Of a stretch of 63,168 nt of DNA, positions 48,818-57,362 are shown in pieces. Position 1 is the first letter of the stretch, and every line of letters begins with the position of its first letter. A program made the translations under genes and the position numbers. The DNA is taken from the NCBI GenBank assembly GCA_002840565.1, contig PHBK01000032.1:1-63168 (forward strand). The letters run 5' to 3'. The DNA comes from Deltaproteobacteria bacterium HGW-Deltaproteobacteria-12 (lineage in GTDB: Bacteria; Desulfobacterota; Syntrophia; Syntrophales; Smithellaceae). The notes under the pieces were generated by a model. It did no database searches, was not told the origin of the DNA, and was given only the letters and a program-made list of their open reading frames with translations.

Positions 48818-48960
48818 CCCACCGCGGAGGGTATAATACCACTCCAAAACGTGCATACCCGAGGTTCGTAAAATTCCATTTTTATCGAATATAATTCTTT
48901 TACCTGCCTTTAACTTTCTTTAACCTTCCGATTTTAGCAATCCACAATGGATTTGAAGAG
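48795..48960. repeat. tRNA-linked flank repeat, copy A (att-like)
   Basis: The copy begins with the 3' end of tRNA-Ser(GCU), then a palindrome GGAGGGTATAATACCACTCC. CGTGCATACCCGAGG, the TTTAACTTTC-type tract and CCTTCCGATTTTAGCA follow. Copy C (53067-53297) repeats nearly all of it, and copy B (50124-50215) repeats the last part. These look like the ends of elements that inserted at this tRNA gene. Confidence 0.75.
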
Positions 48961-49072
48961 GGCAAGGTTTTTGATAGTAGTAATTGCCTTCTATGGCAAC
49001 ATTTGCTTGAATTATTCTAGGAGCTATGCAAAATTGCTTTACTCAAATTTGCAAAATATTTGTGGACTTAAA

Positions 49073-50107
49073 ATGAAAAAAATACTTCTAAACAACATTT
49101 TAATACTTCTGCTGATTTCTTGCTTCACTCAAATTGCATATGCTACCGAAGTAAAATCTACTTTAGCTGTTATGGATTTTGAAAGCATAGGTTCTGAAGA
49201 ACATCTCGGTAGAGCTGTTGCCGAAATTATAAGAACGGAGTTAGTCAATACTGGTCAATTCGTTGTATTGGAAAGGTCACAACTCGACAAAGCGCTATCT
49301 GAACAGAAGTTAAAGAAATCCGGTCTCATCGATGATAAAAGTATTATAAACTTGGGAAAACTAATAGGTACTAATTTTATCATTATAGGTTCAGTATTAA
49401 AAATCGGTACTTCTTATACAATAAATGCAAGAATGATTGACATAAATACAGGCGCGGTGTCTTTAGGAAAAAGTGTTAGTGATAATGATTTGAACCATTT
49501 AACTGACCTTAGTCATGAACTTCTCAAAAGTCTTGTTGGAGCAAACATTAAATCAAAGTTTTCTCTGATTTTTGAAGAACGTTTTAGAGACAATATACAT
49601 GGCTGGTATCTCTTCGATGATCAGGATAAACGTTTTGATATAGTTAATGGGCAATATATCCTTGAATCAAAAAGAGGGGGATATTGGATTTCAAGCCGAA
49701 ATATTTTATTAGACCAATCATCTGACTTCAAAATATATATGACTATTAAAAAAATATCCGGTACTGACGATTACGGATTTGGGATGATCTGGGGGGGTAA
49801 GAATTTAAACACCTATTATATATTTGTAATAACTGGTAACGGCTATTTTATACATGAGCGAACTGAGAACGGAAAAGCAGAGCGAATATTGACTGGTGCT
49901 CATATTTCCATTAACAAAGGCTCAGGTTCATCCAATATTCTTTCGCTACACAAAGTCGGTAAAAATTTAGAATTTTATATCAATAACAAATTTATAGGGA
50001 AAACAATATTTTCTCCTTTCTTTGGAGATAATTTGGGATGTATAATTTATTCTGGAAATGATAAAATTGCCGTAGGATTTACTGACATATACGTTTATGG
50101 ACAATAA
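49073..50107 (+). CDS. CsgG/LpoB-like secreted protein with a C-terminal jelly-roll domain
   Basis: This protein of about 344 residues starts MKKILLNN at 49073, giving a proper signal peptide ending near AYAT; the open frame extends 42 codons upstream without sense. The N-terminal half (about 25-165) matches the CsgG/FlgT/LpoB-type fold: LAVMDFESIGSEEHLGRAVAEIIRTEL, FVVLERSQLDK, and LIGTNFIIIGSV with INARMIDINTGAV. The C-terminal half (about 170-344) is beta-rich with a LamG/DUF1080-like look. It probably acts at the cell envelope in outer-membrane assembly or export. It is the sole gene of island module 1 and is AT-rich. Confidence 0.75.
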   Translation: MKKILLNNILILLLISCFTQIAYATEVKSTLAVMDFESIGSEEHLGRAVAEIIRTELVNTGQFVVLERSQLDKALSEQKLKKSGLIDDKSIINLGKLIGTNFIIIGSVLKIGTSYTINARMIDINTGAVSLGKSVSDNDLNHLTDLSHELLKSLVGANIKSKFSLIFEERFRDNIHGWYLFDDQDKRFDIVNGQYILESKRGGYWISSRNILLDQSSDFKIYMTIKKISGTDDYGFGMIWGGKNLNTYYIFVITGNGYFIHERTENGKAERILTGAHISINKGSGSSNILSLHKVGKNLEFYINNKFIGKTIFSPFFGDNLGCIIYSGNDKIAVGFTDIYVYGQ

Positions 50108-50123
50108 ATATGTTTTATGCACT

Positions 50124-50215
50124 TCCGCCAGTTTTATTCGCAAATTTCCATATTCTTCGATAAAATTTCTTTAACCTAGCTTTAACTTCCTTTAACCTTC
50201 CGATTTTTTTAAGAA
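50124..50215. repeat. tRNA-linked flank repeat, copy B (partial)
   Basis: The copy starts with TCCGCCAGTTTTATT, the tRNA 3' end plus four flank bases also present in copy C. It continues TTCGCAAATTTCCATATTC, the TTTAACCTAGCTTTAACTTC tract and CCTTCCGATTTT. It lies just after the CsgG-like gene and separates two island modules. Confidence 0.7.
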
Positions 50216-50231
50216 CAATAAACAGAAAATG

Positions 50232-50262
50232 AAAAAGGCAGGGTCAATTGACCCTGCCTTTT
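50232..50262. terminator. Intrinsic terminator (both directions)
   Basis: AAGGCAGGGTCAATTGACCC continues to TGCCTT, giving a perfect stem of about 15 base pairs flanked by A and T runs. It lies between the CsgG-like gene and the small-lipoprotein region. Confidence 0.85.
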
Positions 50263-50520
50263 TCATTTTGAATTTTGTATACGATGTTCCTATTCAATGA
50301 AGATTTTTGGATAACGGCGGAAGTGTCCGTACTAATAGATTCTTTAGTTGCTTTTAGACTGTATATTGCGGCAATATTTTTCTTGACATATAAGTTAGCA
50401 TTAACTATTATGCTATCAATAACTAGCATACTAAGAATCAGCATAAACAATAAAGATAGCTATTTTGCTCATTGTAAATCACCGGCAACAGAGATGGTGA
50501 GGTAAAAACTAATTTTTATC

Positions 50521-50693
50521 CTAATAACCATGTCCCGAAAAGGGTGTAGATTCTACAAAAGATAAATGATGACAGAAATGGCCACATCCCAAGCAACCGG
50601 ATAGGTTCCATAACTTGTAACCATGCTGGTGGGAAATATACACTAGGCTATAAAGACCCGGTTTCTAAGAAGAAACGGTGTCTTTATTATAAA
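50521..50693 (+). other. Structured leader or decayed-gene segment
   Basis: This stretch shows several inverted pairs: TGTAG/CTACA around 50545-50557, TCCCA-AGCA with TGCT-GG-TGGGA enclosing an inner GGTT/AACC hairpin (50587-50633), and a terminator-like TAAAGAC...GTCTTTA hairpin (50651-50687). It lies upstream of a small lipoprotein gene. One reading frame also gives 46 sense codons, but it has no start codon and a TAG upstream. It is either a structured RNA or a gene remnant. Confidence 0.35.
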
Positions 50694-50806
50694 TGAGCAT
50701 GTTCATGAATGGTTTCATACCAATCCAGGTAAATATGGTTAGGTATTTAATTCGTCCGGAACCTAGCTATTCAATGAATTATATGGACGTGGACTGGAAG
50801 AATGAG

Positions 50807-51061
50807 ATGAAAAAGGCCATTTTGTTGTTAGTTTCAGGGCTGTCTGCTTTAGCGGTAATTGGATGTGGAAACGAAACAGCCAATTTACAAAGCGAAACTG
50901 CAAGATATCTTGGTGGTTTAACATCAGAACAAGTTACGGTTTATGATATTGACCGTGGTATGGTTGACGTAAAATGGAAAGCAGATACACCCAATGGAAA
51001 ATACAGTTGTGAAGCAGATCAGAGGGTGCGTAGTGCGAGTGTGAAATGTGTCAAGAAATAG
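50807..51061 (+). CDS. Small lipoprotein, unknown
   Basis: This 84-residue predicted lipoprotein starts MKKAILLLVSG at 50807, with lipobox VIGC at about residue 20. A longer frame starting at 50693 lacks a signal peptide. The mature part has two Cys (CEADQ and KCVKK), a possible disulphide, and a small beta-rich domain. I do not recognise the family. Confidence 0.65.
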   Translation: MKKAILLLVSGLSALAVIGCGNETANLQSETARYLGGLTSEQVTVYDIDRGMVDVKWKADTPNGKYSCEADQRVRSASVKCVKK

Positions 51062-51098
51062 GATTATATTCAAGTCTAACTAAACTCATGCACTTAAT

Positions 51099-51135
51099 CC
51101 TGACTGCCTAAGGCGTTAGCCCGCGCAGAGTCAGG
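51099..51135 (+). promoter_or_regulatory. Hairpin after the small lipoprotein gene
   Basis: CCTGACT and AGTCAGG enclose a second palindrome GCCTAAGGC. The hairpin could act as a weak terminator or 3' stabiliser; no T run follows. Confidence 0.4.
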
Positions 51136-51206
51136 CGAGCATGAATGTTGATAACTTGTCTGAGGACGGGCCTGATTTGACAGTTCTATCTATTTTATTC
51201 GTAACC

Positions 51207-51328
51207 CTATTTCACCGCCTCTTTAAACGCCTTTGCTGGCTTGAACTTTGGCAGAACTCTGGCTGCTATCTTGATTTTATCTCCTGTCTTAGGATTCCTT
51301 CCAATCCGGGCTTTTCTTTCGACAAATT
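51207..51328 (-). pseudogene. 5'-truncated HU/IHF-like gene
   Basis: Reading leftward, one frame encodes the C-terminal half of an HU/IHF protein: [19 protein letters not shown], then [19 protein letters not shown] and TAG. Upstream in frame stands TAA, and the N-terminal half is missing. A second broken copy of a related gene lies at 53703-53893. Confidence 0.8.
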
Positions 51329-51359
51329 ATATCAAAAGTTTAAATTGTAGGCAGATTCT

Positions 51360-51782
51360 TTAATTCTTGCTTTCCATTTTAGGAAGAAACAGATCACATA
51401 TCCCCAAACCGCCACGTATAGCAAAAACTATATATAGAATTGTAAACAAGCCATCAATTATTCCAGTGAACCAGAATGTTGAGGGGAAATTATTTACAAA
51501 AATCATATATGCGTAAAGTTGAATAACATAGAACGACCTTCCAATGATCAGGCAACCAACATTAAAAGCATAGCGTTTAATATTGAAAGCGGATAAAAAT
51601 TGCAAGTAGGCGAAACAGAAAAAGAAAGAAGCCAGAAATACGCTATAAAAAGAGTGAGTGTGAGGCTCATCGATTAGTCGACCTGTCCCGATGACAAAAA
51701 GATACAGAATGCCGGCTACTGTATCCCAAATTCCACTTGCAAAGAATGTTAGGGCAAGAGGCCTTAATGATTTATTTTCCAT
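51360..51782 (-). CDS. Small multi-pass membrane protein, unknown
   Basis: This 140-residue protein has about four hydrophobic segments (about 9-30, 44-65, 75-100 and 105-130) and no recognised motif. A GAGAAGAAA stretch precedes the ATG. It lies in the AT-rich island and ends 32 bases from a broken HU gene. The function is unknown. Confidence 0.65.
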   Translation of the reverse strand: MENKSLRPLALTFFASGIWDTVAGILYLFVIGTGRLIDEPHTHSFYSVFLASFFFCFAYLQFLSAFNIKRYAFNVGCLIIGRSFYVIQLYAYMIFVNNFPSTFWFTGIIDGLFTILYIVFAIRGGLGICDLFLPKMESKN

Positions 51783-51952
51783 TTTCTTCTCTCCAATGAA
51801 TTGTTTGAGGCCTAAAATCTTGTATAAAGGAGTTTTCCCCCGTGTATTTAACCTCGGCGAACTTTAAGGACATGAGATTTTGGGTAAGGGAAATTCATGA
51901 ATACAGCAATATTTCCAAACAAATGATTATCCTTTTAATGATGTTGATATTT

Positions 51953-52750
51953 CTAAAGTGATTTTCTTTTGCCATGTCTTACGGCTACTTTTATCGCATC
52001 TATCCATGTATAGTGCAAACTGATTGCTCTTTCGCTGCAATTTATTTCACATAATCTGCATAAGGTGCAATCCAACTCCTTGAAAGGAAAGGCCTTCCGT
52101 TCACTGAGCGAAAGGACTCTTAAAGGGCAAATTTTCACACATTTTCCACATCCAATACATGCCTCTTGATTTATAGTAACGAAATCACCTTTAAGAATTA
52201 CAGGAATGCCATTTACATTTATACTGTAAGTATTAACAAAACCATCCCTTACCGGCATCTTTGATTCGATCAGTTCATAATAATCAGGCATACAATGTTC
52301 AGCCAATGATTTCCGTATAAATTTCAAAGCCTTTTTTATATCCTTCTCATCAGGCTTGCCGCAATTCCCGCCGCCAATTATTACCCAGGGGCCTGTCTCA
52401 TCATATCCTCTCACCGAAAACTCACCAACAAGCTTTTTCCCTTTTTCTTTCAGCATCTTCTTAAGAGGTTCATGATATTTACCTAATACCGGAGCACCGC
52501 GGCTCGAAAATATAAATATATCCTGCTCCATGTGATCAAGTTTTTTCACAGCGTCAAGAATAGTAGGGTGGTGGCTGCCGAAATAGATACCCGAACCAAA
52601 ACCAATTGCTTTGAATTGGCTTAAATCAGCATTAAGAACCTCTTCTGGCTTAATGGCGCGGCAACCAAGTGTTCGAGCCATCGCTCTGGCTAATTTCTCC
52701 GTATTCCCGTTATATATTGACTCATATACAATTACACACTTCTGATTCAT
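51953..52750 (-). CDS. Flavodoxin-ferredoxin fusion (EFR1 family)
   Basis: This 265-residue protein fuses an N-terminal flavodoxin-like domain (about 1-150; IVYESIYNGNTEKLA for FMN phosphate binding, GFGSGIYFGSHHP and FSSRGAP) to a C-terminal two-cluster ferredoxin. The ferredoxin has CIGCGKCVKICP and CTLCRLCEINC (about 195-240), predicting two 4Fe-4S clusters. Such EFR1-type proteins carry electrons between low-potential donors and unknown partners in anaerobes. It is the best-defined metabolic gene of the island. Confidence 0.88.
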   Translation of the reverse strand: MNQKCVIVYESIYNGNTEKLARAMARTLGCRAIKPEEVLNADLSQFKAIGFGSGIYFGSHHPTILDAVKKLDHMEQDIFIFSSRGAPVLGKYHEPLKKMLKEKGKKLVGEFSVRGYDETGPWVIIGGGNCGKPDEKDIKKALKFIRKSLAEHCMPDYYELIESKMPVRDGFVNTYSINVNGIPVILKGDFVTINQEACIGCGKCVKICPLRVLSLSERKAFPFKELDCTLCRLCEINCSERAISLHYTWIDAIKVAVRHGKRKSL

Positions 52751-53066
52751 TTAATCTCCATTTTCTGATTAGATTCATCCGGTTTCTCCCAATATTTAGA
52801 TTGATATTTGTTATCGGAGTTTCCCAGCGGTGTTACATTATTTCGACTACACACCAATTTCCGCGGCACCTTATATTTAAAGAACAAATATCACAAGCGT
52901 TAAGGAAAAAAGATTATTGATTCCAGATTGTGCGAATGCATTTTCTTCAGCGTTCATCATCTGTGGATTAGCAGGCGGCAGTCCTTATTCTTTAACTTTC
53001 CTTTAACCTTGATTCATTACACCGCTACAAGTAATTGTTCTTACTAAACAATATTAATCACAAAGT
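52751..53066. other. Gene-free stretch
   Basis: No open frame with coding features is visible in these 316 bases. Near the right end lies a short partial copy of the flank repeat, TTCTTTAACTTTCCTTTAACC (about 52988-53008), just before copy C. Confidence 0.5.
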
Positions 53067-53297
53067 GCGTTCAAATCTTGCTCTCTCCGCCAGTTTTATT
53101 GTGAGACTCCCATTTCAAAAGCGAAGCACATTGAAATGGGTAAGTCGAACAATCCCGCACAGCGGAGGGTATAATACCACTCCAAAACGTGCATACCCGA
53201 GGTTCGCAAATTTCCATATTCCTCGAATATAATTCTTTAACCTGGCTTTAACTTCCTTCAACCTTCCGATTTTAGCATTCCACGCTGGGTGTGAAGA
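53067..53297. repeat. tRNA-linked flank repeat, copy C (att-like)
   Basis: The copy begins with a diverged copy of the tRNA-Ser(GCU) 3' end, TTCAAATCTTGCTCTCTCCG, then about 70 bases not found in copy A. GGAGGGTATAATACCACTCC and the CCTTCCGATTTTAGCATTCC tail shared with copy A follow. It forms the right edge of the tRNA-associated island. Confidence 0.75.
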
Positions 53298-53467
53298 TAT
53301 CGATTTTAGTTGATTGTACTAAATAATTGACTGACTTTATGAACTATTTGATTTTAAGACTAGTATTTGTTGAAAAGAAGTAACAACACTAGTAAACTGG
53401 CTGGCAATCGGAGAAAGCAAACATCAACAGTAAAACCTTACATCGAAGAACATGGAGACATACCTGA

Positions 53468-53701
53468 ATGAAAAAAAAAGATATGAAAAAATTTAACATA
53501 ACGCAACCCGATAAATGTGATCATTGTCATAATAAGATTGTAAAGGAATTTTATGATACTGAATACAATGGTGTAAAAGTACCTATTAAGGTGTGCCCTC
53601 ATTGTTTTAAAAAAGGTAAATGTCATAATTCGATACATTTTAAAAATATTGATGGATTCTGGTATAGGGTGGACACGATAATTGACAAATATCCAGTGTA
53701 A
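53468..53701 (+). CDS. Small Cys-rich, probably zinc-binding protein
   Basis: This 77-residue basic protein has CDHCHNK and CPHCFKKGKC motifs, a likely treble-clef or zinc-ribbon site, and a C-terminal WYRVDTIIDK. The ATG follows GGAGA at 53454-53458. The preceding 90 bases contain an in-frame open stretch that ends by overlapping this ATG (ATGA), perhaps the remnant of an upstream partner gene. The function is unknown. Confidence 0.6.
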   Translation: MKKKDMKKFNITQPDKCDHCHNKIVKEFYDTEYNGVKVPIKVCPHCFKKGKCHNSIHFKNIDGFWYRVDTIIDKYPV

Positions 53702-53702
53702 G

Positions 53703-53893
53703 TCAATTCATGGTTGAGTGCATCAGTATTCTTATTGCCTCACCAGTCTTGGGATTTCGGCCAATCCGGGCTTTTCTTTTGACAACGCTGAAAGTCCCAA
53801 AGCCGGACAAAAAACTTCGTCCCTGTTCTTTAAAGTTTTCTTAATGAGATTTAGTAAAATCTCCATTGCCATTACCGTTTCTTTTTTGTTCAT
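53703..53893 (-). pseudogene. Frameshifted and truncated HU/IHF-like gene
   Basis: Leftward from ATG at 53893, the frame encodes an HU/IHF N-terminal part (METHIONINE-led [19 protein letters not shown]) and reaches DEVF. A one-base loss in a T run then shifts the frame; in the restored frame [20 protein letters not shown] and GEAI follow, and the sequence ends after a few unrelated codons. It thus lacks both a continuous frame and the C-terminal end. A sequencing error could explain the shift but not the truncation. Confidence 0.75.
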
Positions 53894-54029
53894 GATTGAC
53901 ATTAATTATCGGGTTAAAATGATTGAAAATCAGAAAAATAAATGTACGTTTACAAAATTGATTGCCTGTCGAGGCGTTCCTGTTTTTAATGTTAATACGC
54001 AACCTACAAAACTTTTATGAGGTGATGTA

Positions 54030-55028
54030 ATGTTCAGATTCAATTTATTGGGAAGAATTATGGGCATTATAATTATCGCATCGTTTTTTGGCGGATGTTC
54101 TCTTACTTACACTATCAAGGAGCCGGTTGTTTCCTCTATCGATTATGGCAAAAAAGACATCATGCCAATAACGTTAAACATTATTGATATGAGAACTGGT
54201 GATGACTCGACTTTTCTTGTGGCTAGATTAGGTCCGTCTGGTGATATTTCAAAATTTCCCATCAATCTTAAAAATATGGAAAATCCGATAGGCTATTTTA
54301 CCCAGAGTCTGGAAAAAGAACTTGCAAGCCGTAAAATACCGGTCAAATGCGTAGTTGGGAAAACCGCTGCTGACGAATTGACGCTGGAAATCTTCAGGTA
54401 CCAGATAATCAATCGTCGCGCAACGGGCTTTTCACCATGGGAAGCGATGCACATATTTTCCGGCAACATTGTCAAGGAAGGAAAGAAAACGCCAATCAAA
54501 ACTTTCTTTTATGGCGGTAAAACTCCTGTGTGGAGCATGGACGAACTTGAAGAACCGTGCTTTAATATTCCCATATCTATAATTATCAAAGATGTTGCTT
54601 CGAAAATAAATCGGGTGGTTTTTAATTATGCGGCACCTGACGAAAAGATAGACAGACTGAATATTGAAATCTCTTCAGAAATAGGTAAAACGGTTGAAGG
54701 CCCCTTTTGGCAAGTACTGGAGCTGGGCTATACCAATAATCCTAAGGCGATTGAACCGCTGAAAAGATATTCACAACAGGGTGAGGAGTTTTTTAGATCA
54801 TGCGCTCTGTCGTCGATTGGCACAGTCGGAGGTGAAGATCAGTTAGAATTTCTCAAGCAGCGATATTATGGCTCTATGGGTAGTTTTAATGATAGATACA
54901 TGGCAGTCAAAGCAATAGGAGATATAGGCAACAATGAAGCTCTCGAGTTTCTAAGGGAAATAAGAAAAGATAGTGCGTACATAAAAGAATCGGGGCTGAA
55001 ATCTTGCGTTGATTTGTATGCTCCTTGA
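54030..55028 (+). CDS. Lipoprotein with C-terminal HEAT-like repeats
   Basis: This 332-residue predicted lipoprotein has lipobox GGCS with Cys at about residue 23, and GAGGTGA stands five bases before the ATG. The central part (about 40-215) is a mixed domain resembling periplasmic YajG-type lipoproteins. The C-terminal 100 residues are helical with HEAT/PBS-like repeats (NNPKAIEPLKRYSQQGEEFFRSCALSSIGTV and the following GGEDQLEFLKQRY). The function is unknown. The gene stands beyond the tRNA-linked repeats but shares the island's AT bias. Confidence 0.7.
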   Translation: MFRFNLLGRIMGIIIIASFFGGCSLTYTIKEPVVSSIDYGKKDIMPITLNIIDMRTGDDSTFLVARLGPSGDISKFPINLKNMENPIGYFTQSLEKELASRKIPVKCVVGKTAADELTLEIFRYQIINRRATGFSPWEAMHIFSGNIVKEGKKTPIKTFFYGGKTPVWSMDELEEPCFNIPISIIIKDVASKINRVVFNYAAPDEKIDRLNIEISSEIGKTVEGPFWQVLELGYTNNPKAIEPLKRYSQQGEEFFRSCALSSIGTVGGEDQLEFLKQRYYGSMGSFNDRYMAVKAIGDIGNNEALEFLREIRKDSAYIKESGLKSCVDLYAP

Positions 55029-55046
55029 TTGAGACAGACCACTTCC

Positions 55047-55079
55047 AAAAAGCATCCGGAATGATCGCCGGATGCTTTT
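55047..55079 (+). terminator. Intrinsic terminator after the HEAT lipoprotein gene
   Basis: AAAAGCATCCGG and CCGGATGCTTTT form a 12-base-pair stem with a nine-base loop ending in T residues. It lies 18 bases past the stop codon. Confidence 0.85.
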
Positions 55080-55084
55080 CGTAA

Positions 55085-55216
55085 CGCCAGTCCGTCAACC
55101 TTAACGAATACGAGGCCAAAGAGATTATAAAACTGGCCGACACGGTAAGCGAAGTCAGAGAAATCAAACAACACTATGCCGCCGGCATCAAAGACGGTGC
55201 CGGGATCGGGCGTTAA
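55085..55216 (+). pseudogene. Remnant of a coding sequence
   Basis: An open frame of 43 codons without a start, bounded by TAA at 55082 and TAA at 55214, reads NEYEAKEIIKLADTVSEV then REIKQHYAAGIKDGAGIGR. The charged helical composition looks protein-like. It is probably the decayed C-terminal end of a gene that once stood before terC; I cannot identify it. Confidence 0.4.
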
Positions 55217-55250
55217 ATAACTCATCTTTTTAAATAAGCGGAGAATGATT

Positions 55251-55994
55251 ATGTTCACATGGTTGACCAGCCCTGAAGCATGGATTGCTCTTGGAACGCT
55301 GACGGCTCTGGAGATAGTCCTAGGCATCGACAACATCATTTTTATATCCATTCTGGTGGGACGCCTGCCGGCCCAAAAAAGAAAAGTTGCCCGTAATATA
55401 GGCCTCATGCTAGCGATGGGCACTCGTCTGGCGCTTTTATTTTCTATTGTTTGGATAGCCAACTTGACCCAACCATGGTTCTCCATCCTGGGACAGGATA
55501 TCTCCGGGCGCGACATCATTCTCATTGCCGGCGGATTATTTCTACTGGCCAAAGCAACCCATGAAATTCACAACAGCCTGGAGGGCATTGAGGAGGATAA
55601 ACCGGCACTGAAAACTACGAAGATGGGGGCGGTGCTTTTTCAGATTGCCATTCTTGATATCGTGTTTTCGCTGGATTCCGTCATCACGGCAGTGGGGATG
55701 GCCCAGCACATCTCGATCATGGCGATTGCGATTATCCTGGCGGTGGTCGTCATGCTATTTGCCGCCAAACCAATTGCCAATTTTGTCGATCGTCATCCGA
55801 CCATCAAAATCCTGGCCTTGTCCTTTTTGATACTGGTGGGGGTTACGCTGATTATCGAAGGTTTCGACGTGCATGTCCCGAAAGGCTACATCTATTTTGC
55901 GATGGCGTTTTCCGTGGCGGTGGAAATGATCAATCTGCGTTTGCCGAAAAAACAAATTGAACCGATCCAATTACGAAAAGAAATCAAGGAATAA
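55251..55994 (+). CDS. terC: TerC-family integral membrane protein
   Basis: This 247-residue protein has about seven membrane segments and the TerC motifs: LEIVLGIDNIIFISIL with two conserved acidic residues, then LFLLAKATHEIHN and DIVFSLDSVITAVGMA. TerC/Alx proteins export or handle Mn2+ and are linked to metalation of secreted proteins; older links are to tellurite. The ATG at 55251 is preferred, because GGAG at 55240 gives a seven-base spacing while the earlier ATG overlaps the site. Confidence 0.92.
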   Translation: MFTWLTSPEAWIALGTLTALEIVLGIDNIIFISILVGRLPAQKRKVARNIGLMLAMGTRLALLFSIVWIANLTQPWFSILGQDISGRDIILIAGGLFLLAKATHEIHNSLEGIEEDKPALKTTKMGAVLFQIAILDIVFSLDSVITAVGMAQHISIMAIAIILAVVVMLFAAKPIANFVDRHPTIKILALSFLILVGVTLIIEGFDVHVPKGYIYFAMAFSVAVEMINLRLPKKQIEPIQLRKEIKE

Positions 55995-56090
55995 AAAGAC
56001 GGGATATAACCGTCAATCGATTAATTGATTGACACGAAAACCAATCTTCTTATACTTTGTACGCAACAAATCAGATTCGCTTGGGCATTT

Positions 56091-57362
56091 ATGAATCCTC
56101 CTCCGGATGTTCGAACAAACAATTTTTCCGGCTGGCTGACGCTGGCGGGCGCCATGCTGGCGTATGGCGGCATGTGCGGGAATGTGACTTATGCTTTCGG
56201 GGTATTTCTGCCGTCCATGAGTGAGACATTCGGATGGGGCCGGCAGGTTTTATCCGGCCCCTATACGCTTTTTATCATTATCGGCGGCATGCTGGGACCG
56301 CTTGCCGGATTCACAATTGCACGGTTTGGCGCCCGGAAAAATATCGTTGCGGGGAACATCATCGCATCGCTGGGTTTACTTTTCATGTCCCAGGTCGGGG
56401 AAGTCTGGCATGTTTATCTCTTTTTCGGGGTGATGGGAGGACTAGGGCTGGCCTTTTCCGAGTTTTTACCCGTGACCACGGTGATCAATCACTGGTTCAT
56501 CAAACGAAGATCGCTGGCGCTGGGATTTCTGTTTGCCTCCGGCGGGGTTGGTGGATTTTTTCTGCCGCCGCTCATCAGCGCGCTCATTACATCATTTGGC
56601 TGGCGCTGGACATGGGTTTGTCTTGCCGTCATCCATCTGCTTTTTGGTGTTGTGCTGGCCGGTTTGTTGATCCGCAATAAGCCGGAGGATGACGGCCAGT
56701 TCCCGGACGGGCACACATCGCAGGCTGCCTTTGATCTGTCGGAGCCTTTTGCGAAAAGCCTTGTTTACTCAACGACTCAGGATTGGCAACTGCGCGATGC
56801 CCTGCGGACGCCTGCGCTCTGGATCCTGTTGAGCATGTTTTCCGTTATCCTTTTCACGACCACCATGCTGACCACCCATCAGGTGGCTTATCTGCAGGAC
56901 ATGAAATATTCCCCGATGATATCGGCGACGGCTCTGGGGCTGATGCTGGGGATGAGTATTTTGGGGCGGCTTTTAAGCGGCGTTTTAGGCATGCGGTTTG
57001 ACGGACGGTATCTGGCGGCCGTCTTTATGGTCTGCCTGGGACTGGGGCTGGTATTTTTGATGAACGCCAGAGGCATCTTTTTTGTTTATCTTTATTCGAT
57101 TCTCACAGGTATCGGATTCGGCGGCATGATTGTCCTTCTGCCCAACGTCATGGGCGCATATTTTGGACGCACACACTTTTCCCGGATTGTCGGTTGGACG
57201 ACTCCGGTAGTGGCACTAGCCAGTGCCATGGGCCCCATGCTGGCCGGATTCCTTTATGATAACACCGGCAGCTATTTCCTTCCGTTTACGATCGCGGCAT
57301 TGCTGTCGTTTGGCTGCGGCGCTCTGGCGTTTTTTGCCCGCCCGCCTCAGGCAAAGCAATGA
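56091..57362 (+). CDS. Major facilitator superfamily transporter
   Basis: This 423-residue protein (445 if the first ATG at 56025 is used) has 12 predicted membrane segments. It shows the MFS loop signatures GRQVLSGPYT and ARFGARKN between TM2 and TM3 and GRLLSGVLGMRFDGRY in the second half. It belongs to the broad oxalate/formate or monocarboxylate-type MFS families, suggesting uptake or export of an organic acid; the substrate is undetermined. The stop overlaps the start of the fic remnant by four bases. Confidence 0.85.
   Translation: MNPPPDVRTNNFSGWLTLAGAMLAYGGMCGNVTYAFGVFLPSMSETFGWGRQVLSGPYTLFIIIGGMLGPLAGFTIARFGARKNIVAGNIIASLGLLFMSQVGEVWHVYLFFGVMGGLGLAFSEFLPVTTVINHWFIKRRSLALGFLFASGGVGGFFLPPLISALITSFGWRWTWVCLAVIHLLFGVVLAGLLIRNKPEDDGQFPDGHTSQAAFDLSEPFAKSLVYSTTQDWQLRDALRTPALWILLSMFSVILFTTTMLTTHQVAYLQDMKYSPMISATALGLMLGMSILGRLLSGVLGMRFDGRYLAAVFMVCLGLGLVFLMNARGIFFVYLYSILTGIGFGGMIVLLPNVMGAYFGRTHFSRIVGWTTPVVALASAMGPMLAGFLYDNTGSYFLPFTIAALLSFGCGALAFFARPPQAKQ

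Noticed and set aside
48947..49072. Upstream extension of the CsgG-like gene
   Set aside because: It overlaps the att-like repeat and would remove the signal peptide.
50244..50505. Two overlapping small open frames on opposite strands
   Set aside because: Both start in or beside the terminator, lack ribosome sites and have low-complexity hydrophobic composition.
51072..51120. Possible integron attC site (GTCTAAC ... GTTAGCC)
   Set aside because: The inner arms do not pair, the 3' core deviates from GTTRRRY and no cassette array or integrase is near.
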